Below, piece by piece: positions 18,961 to 28,039 of a stretch of 64,000 nucleotides of DNA. Position 1 is the stretch's first letter. Every line of letters begins with the position of its first letter. Made by a program: the position numbers and the translations under genes. This stretch comes from Sulfurovum sp. TSL6 (GTDB taxonomy: Bacteria > Campylobacterota > Campylobacteria > Campylobacterales > Sulfurovaceae). Location of the stretch: contig NZ_BPFJ01000001.1 in the NCBI RefSeq assembly GCF_019972115.1, forward strand, positions 682,001 through 746,000. The letters are read 5' to 3'. The notes below the pieces were generated by a model that searched no databases, was not told the origin of the DNA, and was given only the letters and a program-made list of their open reading frames with translations.

Positions 18961-19839
18961 ATGTTAGAAAACAAAACAGTAGAAATAGATGGCAACACAA
19001 TCTCACTAGATGAGTTAATCAATACATACAGAGAAGCAAAGTCAGAAAAAAAATCTGAAATAAAAAGAAGAAATGAACAGGAATTAAAACCCTATCAAGC
19101 TGAACTCATCAAACTTCAGAGACATCTTGAAGATACGAACCAGAAAATGATCATACTTTTTGAAGGCCGTGATGCTGCAGGTAAAGGCGGAACGATCAGA
19201 AGAGTCACACGTTATATGAATGAAAAACACTACCGTGTCGTTGCACTGGGTAAACCAACGGAAGAACAAAGAACACAGTGGTATTACCAAAAGTATATTT
19301 CACATTTTCCTAGAGGCGGAGAGATAGTACTCTTTGATAGAAGTTGGTATAACAGAGCCATGGTTGAATCTGTTTTTGGTTTTTGTACAAAAAAAGAATA
19401 TGATGATTTTATGAAGGGTGTTAAAGGCTTCGAAAAAGATCTTACAAGACAAGGGGTTATACTTATCAAACTTTATTTTTCTGTAACCAAAGATGAACAG
19501 GCAAGACGATTTGAGCGTAGAAAAACCGATCCACTTCGACAATGGAAACTTAGTGAAATCGATGTACAGGCACAAGACAGATGGGATGATTTTACTGAGA
19601 CAAAATATGATATGATCAAACAGACACACTCTCACAATGCACCCTGGACCATTATACGGTCAAATGATAAGCATCAGGCAAGACTTGAAGCACTCAAAGT
19701 GATCGTAAATTCAATCAACTATGAAAGCAGAGATGTAAATCTTGATTATACGCTTAATCCTGATATCGTTATATCCGGTGCGAGAGAGATCGAGATCATG
19801 GATGCACAAAGAACAAGCAGCGGTAAATTTATAGGCTAA
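18961..19839 (+). CDS. ppk2: polyphosphate kinase 2 (first of a tandem pair)
   Basis: A cytoplasmic PPK2 that transfers phosphate between polyphosphate and nucleotides (commonly making GTP/ATP from NDP). 292 residues: Walker A GRDAAGKGG at 69-77, Walker B-type FDRSWYNRAMVE at 125-136, and a lid region RRKTDPLRQWKLS followed by PWTIIRSNDKHQAR. A single-domain protein with the class I lid pattern. It follows the phosphate transporter and precedes a paralogue by 19 bases, forming a phosphate uptake/polyphosphate cluster. AAGGTATAA precedes the ATG. Confidence 0.95.
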   Translation: MLENKTVEIDGNTISLDELINTYREAKSEKKSEIKRRNEQELKPYQAELIKLQRHLEDTNQKMIILFEGRDAAGKGGTIRRVTRYMNEKHYRVVALGKPTEEQRTQWYYQKYISHFPRGGEIVLFDRSWYNRAMVESVFGFCTKKEYDDFMKGVKGFEKDLTRQGVILIKLYFSVTKDEQARRFERRKTDPLRQWKLSEIDVQAQDRWDDFTETKYDMIKQTHSHNAPWTIIRSNDKHQARLEALKVIVNSINYESRDVNLDYTLNPDIVISGAREIEIMDAQRTSSGKFIG

Positions 19840-19858
19840 TATAAAATAAAGGGACCAT

Positions 19859-20710
19859 ATGGAAAAGATAAAAAAGAATAAAAGTAAGTCAATAACTAAA
19901 AAGAATGCTGATAAAGTTCAAATTTGGGTCAAGAAAGAAACTTTAGCCTACGAGAAAGAATTAAAAAAACTTCAAGTTGAACTCCTGAAATTTCAAAACC
20001 ATGTAAAAGATAAAGGGCTTAAGATCTTGATGATTTTTGAGGGCAGAGATGCTGCTGGAAAAGGTGGTACGATAAAAAGAATCACTGAACACTTAAATCC
20101 CAGGGGCGCAAGAGTAGTTGCTCTTGAGAAACCTAGCAACATTGAAACTTCACAATGGTACTTTCAAAGATATGTTAAGCACCTTCCAAGTGCTGGCGAG
20201 ATTGTTTTTTTTGATAGAAGTTGGTATAACAGAGCAATGGTTGAACCTGTCATGGATTTTTGTAGTGAAAGACAGCATCACAAGTTCTTAAGAGATGTGC
20301 CAGGGTTCGAGCAAATGATCGTGGATGAAGATATTCAGATATTTAAATTTTATTTTTCTGTATCAAAAGAAGAGCAAGCGAGAAGATTTAAAGCCAGAGA
20401 GACAGATCCTCTAAAACAATATAAATTTTCATCTGTAGATGAGAAGTCACAAGAATTATGGAATGAATATTCACTGGCTAAATATATGATGCTGAGTGCT
20501 ACACATACAGAAGCAGCACCTTGGACCATTGTTAAGAGTGACAATAAGAAAAAAGCCAGAATAAATTGTATAAAACATATCTTGAATTTTGTTGATTATC
20601 CAGATAAGATCGATAAGAAAGATATCAAAGTAGACTGTGACATCATTGTCTATGGAAGTGATGAAGCGATATCAATGGAAAGAGCGTTTAAGTTCTCACA
20701 CAATAAATAA
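19859..20710 (+). CDS. ppk2: polyphosphate kinase 2 (second of a tandem pair)
   Basis: 283 residues, clearly homologous to the preceding gene: Walker A GRDAAGKGG at 62-70, FDRSWYNRAMVEP, and lid RETDPLKQYKFS with PWTIVKSDNKKKAR. Identity looks moderate, so the pair is an old duplication and the two enzymes may differ in nucleotide preference. The N-terminus is unusually lysine-rich (about the first 15 residues). A GGGACC-type site precedes the ATG. It is the last gene of the cluster; the next gene is convergent. Confidence 0.94.
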   Translation: MEKIKKNKSKSITKKNADKVQIWVKKETLAYEKELKKLQVELLKFQNHVKDKGLKILMIFEGRDAAGKGGTIKRITEHLNPRGARVVALEKPSNIETSQWYFQRYVKHLPSAGEIVFFDRSWYNRAMVEPVMDFCSERQHHKFLRDVPGFEQMIVDEDIQIFKFYFSVSKEEQARRFKARETDPLKQYKFSSVDEKSQELWNEYSLAKYMMLSATHTEAAPWTIVKSDNKKKARINCIKHILNFVDYPDKIDKKDIKVDCDIIVYGSDEAISMERAFKFSHNK

Positions 20711-20732
20711 AATGACATTCATCACAAACAAC

Positions 20733-21944
20733 TCATGGTGCAAGATCATCCTTCTCATACTTAAAAAGCCATTTGAGTATAAATGGCGGTGCAATAGTTG
20801 TTACAATGATCACAAAGATCAAAACGGCATAAATTTCATTATCCAGTATATTGTTTACGCGCCCTACTTCTGCAAATATCAGCCCAACTTCTCCACGTGG
20901 GATCATAGAGATACCTATCAATGCTTTTTTTAATGCACTGCTATCCCTGAGTAAAAAAGCCCCCATATATTTTCCAATAATAGCGATTACCAAGAAAACA
21001 AATGCTAAGGTCCAAAATCTTGTGGATGTAAAGTCTATGACTTTTAAGTTCATGGATAGTCCGACCATCACAAAAAATATAGGCGTAAACATCTGTGCGA
21101 TAGGAGTAATAGCGTTTTTCACTTTCTCTAAAAAGACTTCATCATTTCTCAATCCCATACCAAAAGGCAAAATGAATCGTCTTGAAAGAGCGATACCCGC
21201 AGCAAAGGAACCTAAAATTTCAGGCGCACCAAAAAGATGTGAAAAATAAGCAAAAATTGCTATGAGTGAGATAATGATAGTGGGTATAAACCCCGGTACT
21301 TTTTGATGTTCATCAGACTTTTTCATAAAAGTAGAGATAAAATTGGCAAAAGTCGGTGCGATGAGTAAAAAAAGCAAGATAAACACAGTGGTATGCAAGG
21401 TATTGGTCATATTTAACTCTTGCGTAATGGCATAGTCATAAATGAAAACAAGGATAATAACGCCTAAAATATCATCCAATACAGCTGCACCAATGACTAT
21501 CTGGGCGACTTCTGAATGTTCTTTTTGAAGATCTTTTAACACTCTCATGGTAATACCTATACTCGTCGCTGTCAGAGTACCACCAATAAAAAGAGAGACA
21601 ACCAGTGTCAGATCAAATATATAATATGCAAAGAAGGAGGATACAGCAAAGGGAAATACGGCTCCAAATAATGCAACAATAACCGCTTTCCCTCCTGCTT
21701 CTTTTAGACGCTGAATATCAGTATCTAAACCGATTTCAAAGAGTAAAAGAAGAATACCTATCTCTGCAAGTACTTTAAGGACATCATTCACCTCTATAAT
21801 ACCCAAGCCTGAGACACCAAGGAGTATACCGGCACTCAACTCACCCAATACAGATGGAATACCCATGCGTGCAAACAATTCACCCAAAATCCTTGCAGTC
21901 GCCAATATCAAAAATAGTATGAGAAAAAAGTTATGTACATCCAT
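20733..21944 (-). CDS. CPA2-family cation:proton antiporter (KefB/NapA-like)
   Basis: 403 residues with about 12 membrane helices. Typical CPA2 features are the N-terminal RILGELFARMGIPSVLGELSAGILLG, the ion-site region AAVLDDILGVIIL (adjacent acidic residues near 160) and GMIPRGEVGLIFAEVG-like sequence near 360. It lacks the C-terminal TrkA-N domain of full KefB/KefC, so Na+/H+ exchange is more likely than gated K+ efflux. No ribosome-binding site precedes the ATG; TACAAT stands five bases before it, another candidate leaderless start. It is convergent with ppk2. Confidence 0.92.
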   Translation of the reverse strand: MDVHNFFLILFLILATARILGELFARMGIPSVLGELSAGILLGVSGLGIIEVNDVLKVLAEIGILLLLFEIGLDTDIQRLKEAGGKAVIVALFGAVFPFAVSSFFAYYIFDLTLVVSLFIGGTLTATSIGITMRVLKDLQKEHSEVAQIVIGAAVLDDILGVIILVFIYDYAITQELNMTNTLHTTVFILLFLLIAPTFANFISTFMKKSDEHQKVPGFIPTIIISLIAIFAYFSHLFGAPEILGSFAAGIALSRRFILPFGMGLRNDEVFLEKVKNAITPIAQMFTPIFFVMVGLSMNLKVIDFTSTRFWTLAFVFLVIAIIGKYMGAFLLRDSSALKKALIGISMIPRGEVGLIFAEVGRVNNILDNEIYAVLIFVIIVTTIAPPFILKWLFKYEKDDLAP

Positions 21945-22049
21945 ATTTTATTGTACAGAAAGTTACATAAAATCCGATATTATTACTATAGTTATTCATT
22001 GACATTTTGGAACAAGGTCTTATAGAATATTAAAACACATTTTTTATTT

Positions 22050-22499
22050 CTATCCCATCTTATCAATTTCTGATCGCTTTTCTTTATAAAAAAGTCCTAT
22101 CAAAGTATCAACCTCTTCACCTAAAAACTCAAGTATGTCGTCGACGGAGAGAATACCGGCTAGGCAACCTTCTTTATCAACAACTGGTAATCTTCTGATT
22201 CCATACGTACGCATACGCTCAATACACTCATGAATACCCTCCTCTTGACTTGCAGTTACCAATTCTTGGCTCATGACTTCAGAGACTTTAACGTTTTTAG
22301 GATCAGCATTGTTAGCCACAACTTCCATAACAATATCACGATCGGTTACGATACCGATCGGAGTATTAACATCTTCACTTTTGCTTACAACGATCAGGTC
22401 CCCAACATGGTAATGCCGCATCAGCTTAGCTGCCTCTACGATATTTTCATCTTTGAGGACAATAATCGTTTCACGATTACAAAGTTCACCAATATTCAT
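22050..22499 (-). CDS. tandem CBS-domain protein
   Basis: 149 residues made almost wholly of two CBS domains (about 8-65 and 73-130); each has the VTDRDI or LSVDDIL ending typical of the fold. Such stand-alone Bateman modules bind adenine nucleotides and act as energy or redox sensors for partner proteins. The start at 22499 (MNIGELC) has AGGAG eight bases upstream. It lies upstream of the antiporter gene on the same strand with a gap of about 105 bases, so a regulatory link is possible but not shown. Confidence 0.9.
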   Translation of the reverse strand: MNIGELCNRETIIVLKDENIVEAAKLMRHYHVGDLIVVSKSEDVNTPIGIVTDRDIVMEVVANNADPKNVKVSEVMSQELVTASQEEGIHECIERMRTYGIRRLPVVDKEGCLAGILSVDDILEFLGEEVDTLIGLFYKEKRSEIDKMG

Positions 22500-22635
22500 T
22501 ATCACTCCTTTCTATAAGTAGATAGTTCATTATATACCACTGTGATTAAATAATTCATAAATATTTATAATCTTAGATAGTAAAAAGATATAATATTGTT
22601 TTAAAGGAATCTAATTATTGTGCAAAGGAGTAACT

Positions 22636-23295
22636 TTGGCACATAACTATTATCAGCAAAGTATACTAACAAGCCTGATAGTCTTATCTATAGCTCTATT
22701 AACCGGTTGTACAAAATCTATTAGCGAATTTTATCCACCGGATCCAGGAAGAGCTGATAACAAAACAGTATACATCGTAAATCATGGATTGCACACAGGC
22801 ATTGCATTATCCAAAAAAGATGCAGCCCCTTATATCTATTCCTTTGATGATTTTAAGAGTGCACGATATTTAGAAATAGGCTGGGGAGATGAGATCTATT
22901 ATCAAACAGATCCAAATACACTTTGGATGGCGATAAGAGCATTATTTTGGCCTACAGATTCAGTACTTCATGTAGCTGCACTTAATACAGATCCTATAAA
23001 GTATTTTAATGACAATAAAGTCGTTCCGTTAAAACTCTCTAAAACGGGTTTTATCAGATTGGTAGAGTATATCGATAATAGTTTTACATTGGATGAAAAA
23101 AAACAGATAATCAAATTGGGAAACGGTCTCTATGGAACAAGCAGATTCTATCGTGCAGAGGGGAAGTTTCACCTATTTAATAACTGTAATACCTGGAGTG
23201 CAAGGGCAATCCGCTCATCAGGCTTCCCTATAAATACATGTTGTATATTTACTGCAGACGATCTAATCTACCAGTTAAAGCGTAGGGATGAATGA
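22636..23295 (+). CDS. DUF2459 (TIGR02117-type) lipoprotein
   Basis: 220 residues. The TTG at 22636 is the likely start because AAAGGAG lies five bases before it; an upstream TTG would place that ribosome-binding site inside the gene. An N-terminal hydrophobic segment ends in lipobox LLTGC (Cys25), so it is lipid-anchored. The body has the family motifs VNHGLHTGIAL, EIGWGDEIYYQT and NNCNTWSARAIRSSG, suggesting a papain-like or NlpC-like fold with conserved His and Cys. The function of the family is not established. A TATAAT-like box lies about 45 bases upstream. Confidence 0.82.
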   Translation: MAHNYYQQSILTSLIVLSIALLTGCTKSISEFYPPDPGRADNKTVYIVNHGLHTGIALSKKDAAPYIYSFDDFKSARYLEIGWGDEIYYQTDPNTLWMAIRALFWPTDSVLHVAALNTDPIKYFNDNKVVPLKLSKTGFIRLVEYIDNSFTLDEKKQIIKLGNGLYGTSRFYRAEGKFHLFNNCNTWSARAIRSSGFPINTCCIFTADDLIYQLKRRDE

Positions 23296-23325
23296 GATGA
23301 CTAAATTAAAGCCATATCATATATC

Positions 23326-24291
23326 TCAAAGATAAATTAAAAGCATCAGGACTATCAGTGTAATAATCCATGTGAAAATATACCGATCCATCGCATGCTT
23401 TGCTTTCTCTTTTTCATACCATGTTCGAGGACTGATACCTTTAAATATAAAAATGATTTTACTGGATAGGTTAATACTGACGATATTGATGGCAAGTAGT
23501 ATTCCCGCATTAACTGCCAGATCAAAACGTGCATCTCCAAGCATTAGTCCAAATACAGCAGCAGGAGGAAGAAGTGCAACGGCCACCATGACACCTACTA
23601 AGACACTGGAGAGACCAGTTGTGATCGATAATGCAGCTGCAGCACCCGAAGCCAAAGCCAAAATGACCGAATCAAAACCTACATGAGTTCGCATCAATAC
23701 CTCCTGACTGTTCACAGGTATGGATAGAATTTTTGCTATGATATAGGGTAGTAATACAGCAATACCGACACCAACCATCATTGACTTAACCGAAGCTAAC
23801 ATTAGTTTTGTATCTCCAAGAGCTGTCGCTAAACTGAATGCAATATTTGGACCAAGCAGTGGAGCAATTACCATTGCCCCTATAACAATAGCAACATTGT
23901 TTTCAATCAGTCCAATAGAAGCAACAATCGTTGATAAAGTTACCAATATGATAAAGTCGACAGTGATATGTGCATTTTTCTCAACTTGTTCATAGATGGA
24001 CTCCCTGGCAGAAGTTGTTTTCTTCTCTTTTTCCTGTGCTTCTACTTTAGGTTTAGGTAAATGTGCTTCAACAGGCATCACGATTACCTTAGCAGTTGGC
24101 TGTGTACCAATGATCTTCGAAAAACTGTCAAGCGCTTTTTGAAGATTCTCGTCATTTATGAGCATACGAAATAGCTGCATATTATCTTCATCTTTAGGAT
24201 GGTAACGCAAATCTTTTGCATCAACGTTTTGTGCAATATTTTGAACTGTTTTGAAACTTTCGGCACTCACTATCACTTCAAGATATTTCAT
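23326..24291 (-). CDS. DUF389 (TIGR00341-type) membrane protein
   Basis: 321 residues. A soluble N-terminal domain of about 130 residues (ferredoxin-like in other family members) is followed by six or seven membrane helices with the family signature GLIENNVAIVIGAMVIAPLLGPNIAFSLA (cited in part) and a GLSSVLVGVMVAVALLPPAA-like segment. The biochemical role is unknown. AAAGG precedes the ATG. It lies downstream of the FtsH-like gene on the same strand after a gap of about 160 bases. Confidence 0.88.
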   Translation of the reverse strand: MKYLEVIVSAESFKTVQNIAQNVDAKDLRYHPKDEDNMQLFRMLINDENLQKALDSFSKIIGTQPTAKVIVMPVEAHLPKPKVEAQEKEKKTTSARESIYEQVEKNAHITVDFIILVTLSTIVASIGLIENNVAIVIGAMVIAPLLGPNIAFSLATALGDTKLMLASVKSMMVGVGIAVLLPYIIAKILSIPVNSQEVLMRTHVGFDSVILALASGAAAALSITTGLSSVLVGVMVAVALLPPAAVFGLMLGDARFDLAVNAGILLAINIVSINLSSKIIFIFKGISPRTWYEKEKAKHAMDRYIFTWIITLIVLMLLIYL

Positions 24292-24449
24292 TTGTTTTAC
24301 CTTTTAAATTCTGCTAGGTACGCTTGCTTGAATGATCACTATACGCCTTGAAATTATAATGACTAATATACTTGTACCATTTTTATATGAGACTGATAAT
24401 TTTCACTTGCTAAAGTATATCACAAAACAAAATCATCTTCTGATAGCCC

Positions 24450-25796
24450 CTATAGACTATCTGGAAGTTGATGGGAGAGCTCTTCATCACCAATGATCGA
24501 AGCGAGTTCGTCACTTTCTACTATCTCCTGTTCTATCAGTTTTTGTGCCAGCGTTTCTATCTTCTTCCAATGGGTATCTACTAATTTTTCTGCATTTTGT
24601 TTTGCTACATGCATCCAATGCAAAAATCTTTTTTCAATCTGTTGTTCCAAGAAATAATTATCTAACGTATTGATCGCATTCAGGTTAATGTAGCCCAGCT
24701 CATTATCCATTCCCAATGTGGTAATGGCAGCATAAGCTTGCAAAGAGGCTTGGGCAAGGTCATTTTGTGCTCCGCTGTCCATCTGGTCATCTCCCATTTT
24801 TTTAACTTTTGCTATGCGTCCTGACAGCAGAACACAAATGTCATGAAAGAGGTCAATCTTTGAGATATTGGATAAGGGGTCTTCCTCATTGTAAGAAACA
24901 AAACCAAGCATTTTGCTTCTAGGTGAAATGGTGACCTGTTCAATTTTAACATGAGGCAAAAGCAACACGGAAAGTACTGCATGTGCCGCTTCATGATAGG
25001 CAGTCATTTTAAGTTCTTTTTCAAGCGTTTCAACCATTTTCTTTTCAACTTTATGCCCGTATTTAATGATGTTTATCTGCTCTATGAGTATCTCTTCTGT
25101 TATAAGGTCTTTGTCCTGTTCGACTACACTGAGTGCTGCCATACGTCCTATTCTTTCCAGTTCCAAAGCACTCATACCGGTGATGTAACGTACTATGCGT
25201 TCAACATTTATCTTGGGATCATGAGGTTTTTCCATGATCTTTTCTATAAAAAATCTTCTAGCATCCTTGTCAAGTTCTAAAACCTCCAATAAAAAATCAA
25301 GCTTTTGTGATGAAGTTAATATAGGATCGATCTCATCAAGGCTCTCAGCAGTGGCAATGGTAAAAACCCTCTCTTCCGTGGACTCTAGTACTTTGGCAAT
25401 ATCAGAAAAAGGAACATTAGTAATAGCTCCTTGCATAATACCTTTTACATCAATATCTTCCAATAGTACAATACAGGGAGCATTTTTAGAAGCAATATCG
25501 TATACCTCTTTTATATAATCAAGCTCAAAAAGTCTCGAACCGGATATTTCCATATAGGAAAGCCCTGCCTCTTTTGCAAAAGCTTTGGCAAGCATGCTTT
25601 TACCGACACTCACAGGTCCGTAGAGCAGCAGTCCTTTAGGTATAGCAGTATCGAACCGTTCAAGCATTTCTGGTTTTTTGATAATCTTAATAATACCTTT
25701 CAGACGTTCTTTTATCTGCTTATGACCTACTACATCATCAAAACCTATCTTGGATTGTTTTACTTTGGGAATATCTTTCTTTTTTTTAGTTTCCAT
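24450..25796 (-). CDS. FtsH-like AAA+/M41 metalloprotease lacking membrane helices
   Basis: 448 residues, beginning directly with a lysine-rich segment and the AAA domain; the two N-terminal helices and periplasmic domain of true FtsH are absent. Walker A is GPVSVGKS (60-67) instead of GPPGTGKT; the Walker B region reads CIVLLEDID (108-116) rather than DE; and the second region of homology lacks the RPGRFD arginine fingers. The protease half keeps the zinc motif HEAAH (268-272) and the third-ligand Asp346 (SGAQNDLAQA). It may be a soluble protease with weak or altered ATPase. I chose ATG at 25796 for the AAAGG spacing. Confidence 0.88.
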   Translation of the reverse strand: METKKKKDIPKVKQSKIGFDDVVGHKQIKERLKGIIKIIKKPEMLERFDTAIPKGLLLYGPVSVGKSMLAKAFAKEAGLSYMEISGSRLFELDYIKEVYDIASKNAPCIVLLEDIDVKGIMQGAITNVPFSDIAKVLESTEERVFTIATAESLDEIDPILTSSQKLDFLLEVLELDKDARRFFIEKIMEKPHDPKINVERIVRYITGMSALELERIGRMAALSVVEQDKDLITEEILIEQINIIKYGHKVEKKMVETLEKELKMTAYHEAAHAVLSVLLLPHVKIEQVTISPRSKMLGFVSYNEEDPLSNISKIDLFHDICVLLSGRIAKVKKMGDDQMDSGAQNDLAQASLQAYAAITTLGMDNELGYINLNAINTLDNYFLEQQIEKRFLHWMHVAKQNAEKLVDTHWKKIETLAQKLIEQEIVESDELASIIGDEELSHQLPDSL

Positions 25797-25925
25797 TTCC
25801 AACCTTTTTGATCTATATCTTCTAACTATATCTAAAACTTTACACTTGTATCAAGCTAGCATGTAATTTTGCATATAGTAAAGATTTTAATATACTATCA
25901 TTAGTAAATCAGCTAAAGAAGCAAG

Positions 25926-27149
25926 ATGAATACAAAATATACACCTAAATTAAAACGTAATGTCACATTGCCCATGCTGATTCTCTATGGATTAGGTAAT
26001 ATCTTTGGTGCAGGTATTTATGTACTGATAGGAGAGATGGCTGGTATTGCTGGTGTGTATATTCCTCTCTCCTTCCTGCTAGCCTGTATTATTATCTCAT
26101 TTACAGCTTTAACCTATGCAGAACTGAGTGCAAGATATCCTAAGAGTGCCGGTGAAGCGCTTTATATCAATGCCGGGTTCAATAACACTACGCTCTCTAC
26201 TCTCGTAGGCCTTAGTGTTGCTTTGGCAGGTCTGCTCTCATCTGCTACAATTTTACATGGATTTCATGGTTACCTGAGTACGTTTATACAGACACCGGAG
26301 ACCATAAGCATCTTGATCGTTGTTACCCTCCTAAGTGCAATTGCCATATGGGGCATCACACAATCCATCATAATCACTGCCCTACTGACATTGGTTGAAA
26401 CATTTGGTCTAGTCATGGTCATCTATGTAGGATTTGAGCATGTGCCTTTAAATATTCAAACCCTTCAAAGTTTTATTCCTCCCGTTGAAATGACTCTGAT
26501 AAACTCCATCATCTTGGGTGCCTTTTTAGCCTTTTATGCCTTTATAGGGTTTGAAGATATGGTGAACATTGCAGAAGAGGTTAAAGTTCCTACTAAAACG
26601 ATGCCAAATGCCATCATTATTACACTTATCATAGCAACTATTTTTTATGCCGTTATAGCCATAGTGTCCATATCTGTTGTCCCTATAGATGAACTTGCAT
26701 ACTCCAGTGCACCATTAGCAAAAGTGTATGAAACGGCTACGGATTCAAAAGCTACGATTCTAAGTCTTATTGCACTCTTTGCTGTAATTAATGGTGCACT
26801 TATTCAAATTATCATGTCATCGAGAATCTTCTATGGCATGAGTACTCAAGGATGGTTACCAAAATTTCTCAGTATTGTCGATCCAAGAACAAGTACACCC
26901 ATCTATGCTACCATTCTTGCTGGGTTCCTGGTATTTATCCTGGCTACACTCATTCCTATCCTTACCTTGGCTCAGTCAACAAGCTTCATGATCTTCATCA
27001 TATTCACTCTTGTTAATGCTTCACTAATTCTCATAAAGATCAAAGATCCTAAACCACGGGGCATACGCACTTATCCTATAGTCGTCCCTATTGTAGCGAT
27101 CATTCTTAACCTCACCCTACTTGGGTTTCAAATTGTGTCACTGTTTTAA
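25926..27149 (+). CDS. APC-superfamily amino acid permease
   Basis: 407 residues with about 12 membrane helices. The first helix carries the APC substrate-binding signature YGLGNIFGAGIYVLIG, and FYAFIGFEDMVNIAEEVKVPTKTMP near residue 210 matches the IA3-type APC motif (cited in part). It imports or exchanges amino acids; specificity cannot be read from sequence. GAAGCAAG precedes the ATG. It is divergent from the FtsH-like gene across a 130-base gap. Confidence 0.9.
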   Translation: MNTKYTPKLKRNVTLPMLILYGLGNIFGAGIYVLIGEMAGIAGVYIPLSFLLACIIISFTALTYAELSARYPKSAGEALYINAGFNNTTLSTLVGLSVALAGLLSSATILHGFHGYLSTFIQTPETISILIVVTLLSAIAIWGITQSIIITALLTLVETFGLVMVIYVGFEHVPLNIQTLQSFIPPVEMTLINSIILGAFLAFYAFIGFEDMVNIAEEVKVPTKTMPNAIIITLIIATIFYAVIAIVSISVVPIDELAYSSAPLAKVYETATDSKATILSLIALFAVINGALIQIIMSSRIFYGMSTQGWLPKFLSIVDPRTSTPIYATILAGFLVFILATLIPILTLAQSTSFMIFIIFTLVNASLILIKIKDPKPRGIRTYPIVVPIVAIILNLTLLGFQIVSLF

Positions 27150-27213
27150 ACAACATATTCATAGCATCCAATGAGTTTTGGTATAATTAAATATTCTAAG
27201 TAAAGGATATACT

Positions 27214-27840
27214 ATGATCTATGAACTATCCAATCCTGTTGCAAAAACTTTATTGAATCATTTGAGAGAAAAGAAAACGGATGCACTGCGTTTTAGACAC
27301 ATTGTTCAAGAACTGTCTCGACTGCTAGTTTATGAAGCACTAAAAAATGAAACACTTTATGATCAAACCATATCCACGTGGCAGGGAGAAGAAAAGTTTG
27401 GATTTATTCAAGAAGAAGATATCATCTTTGTCACTATTTTACGTGCAGGACTTCCTATGATCGAATCATTGACTGCACTTTTACCTAATGCATCTTCAGG
27501 ATTTCTCGCTATGAAACGTGATGAAAATACCCATCAAAGCATTCTTTACTATGACCGTATCCCTGAATGTAATGGTAAAACTGTCATTATACTTGATCCA
27601 ATGGTAGCAACTGCAGGATCACTCTGTGATGCTATATCTGTCATTCAATCCAAATCACCTAAAAAGATCATTTCACTCAATATTATCGGTTCCCCAGAAG
27701 GCATGGCTATTTTAGAACAAAAACATCCAAATGTAGAAGTCTTTATCGCACAAATTGATCAGAAACTAAATGAATATAAGTTTATTGTACCGGGTTTGGG
27801 GGATGCTGGTGATCGATCGTACAATACGATAGGGTCTTAA
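27214..27840 (+). CDS. upp: uracil phosphoribosyltransferase
   Basis: Converts uracil and PRPP to UMP in pyrimidine salvage. 208 residues, the family's usual length, with ILRAGLPMIES (near 75), the PRPP-binding VIILDPMVATAGS (near 125) and the uracil-binding C-terminus VPGLGDAGDRSYNT. A TATAAT at 27182-27187 and AAAGGATAT before the ATG give it its own promoter and ribosome-binding site. A terminator follows. Confidence 0.97.
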   Translation: MIYELSNPVAKTLLNHLREKKTDALRFRHIVQELSRLLVYEALKNETLYDQTISTWQGEEKFGFIQEEDIIFVTILRAGLPMIESLTALLPNASSGFLAMKRDENTHQSILYYDRIPECNGKTVIILDPMVATAGSLCDAISVIQSKSPKKIISLNIIGSPEGMAILEQKHPNVEVFIAQIDQKLNEYKFIVPGLGDAGDRSYNTIGS

Positions 27841-27920
27841 TAAACAGGATTATATATCAATATATTTATTTTCATAAGTAAATATGATTGATAATAAAAC
27901 GTTAGATAATAAATAAACTT

Positions 27921-27947
27921 GTAGATTCGTGCTGATCTACGCTTTTT
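27921..27947 (+). terminator. terminator after upp
   Basis: GTAGAT (27921-27926) pairs with ATCTAC (27935-27940) around a short loop, followed by GCTTTTT. It lies 80 bases after the upp stop. Confidence 0.7.
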
Positions 27948-27972
27948 AAACCCTATTTTCAGTATCTATTAA

Positions 27973-28016
27973 GAGAGATTCTCTCATAATCATAATAATA
28001 ATAATTTTAAATTATT
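27973..28016. promoter_or_regulatory. two adjacent palindromes upstream of the sulfite dehydrogenase gene
   Basis: GAGAG-ATT-CTCTC (27973-27985) and AATAATTT-T-AAATTATT (28000-28016) lie 24-67 bases before the ATG of the molybdoenzyme gene. They could be operators or a structured leader; nothing identifies the regulator. Confidence 0.35.
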
Positions 28017-28039
28017 ATCTCAACACTGAAAGGTATTTT

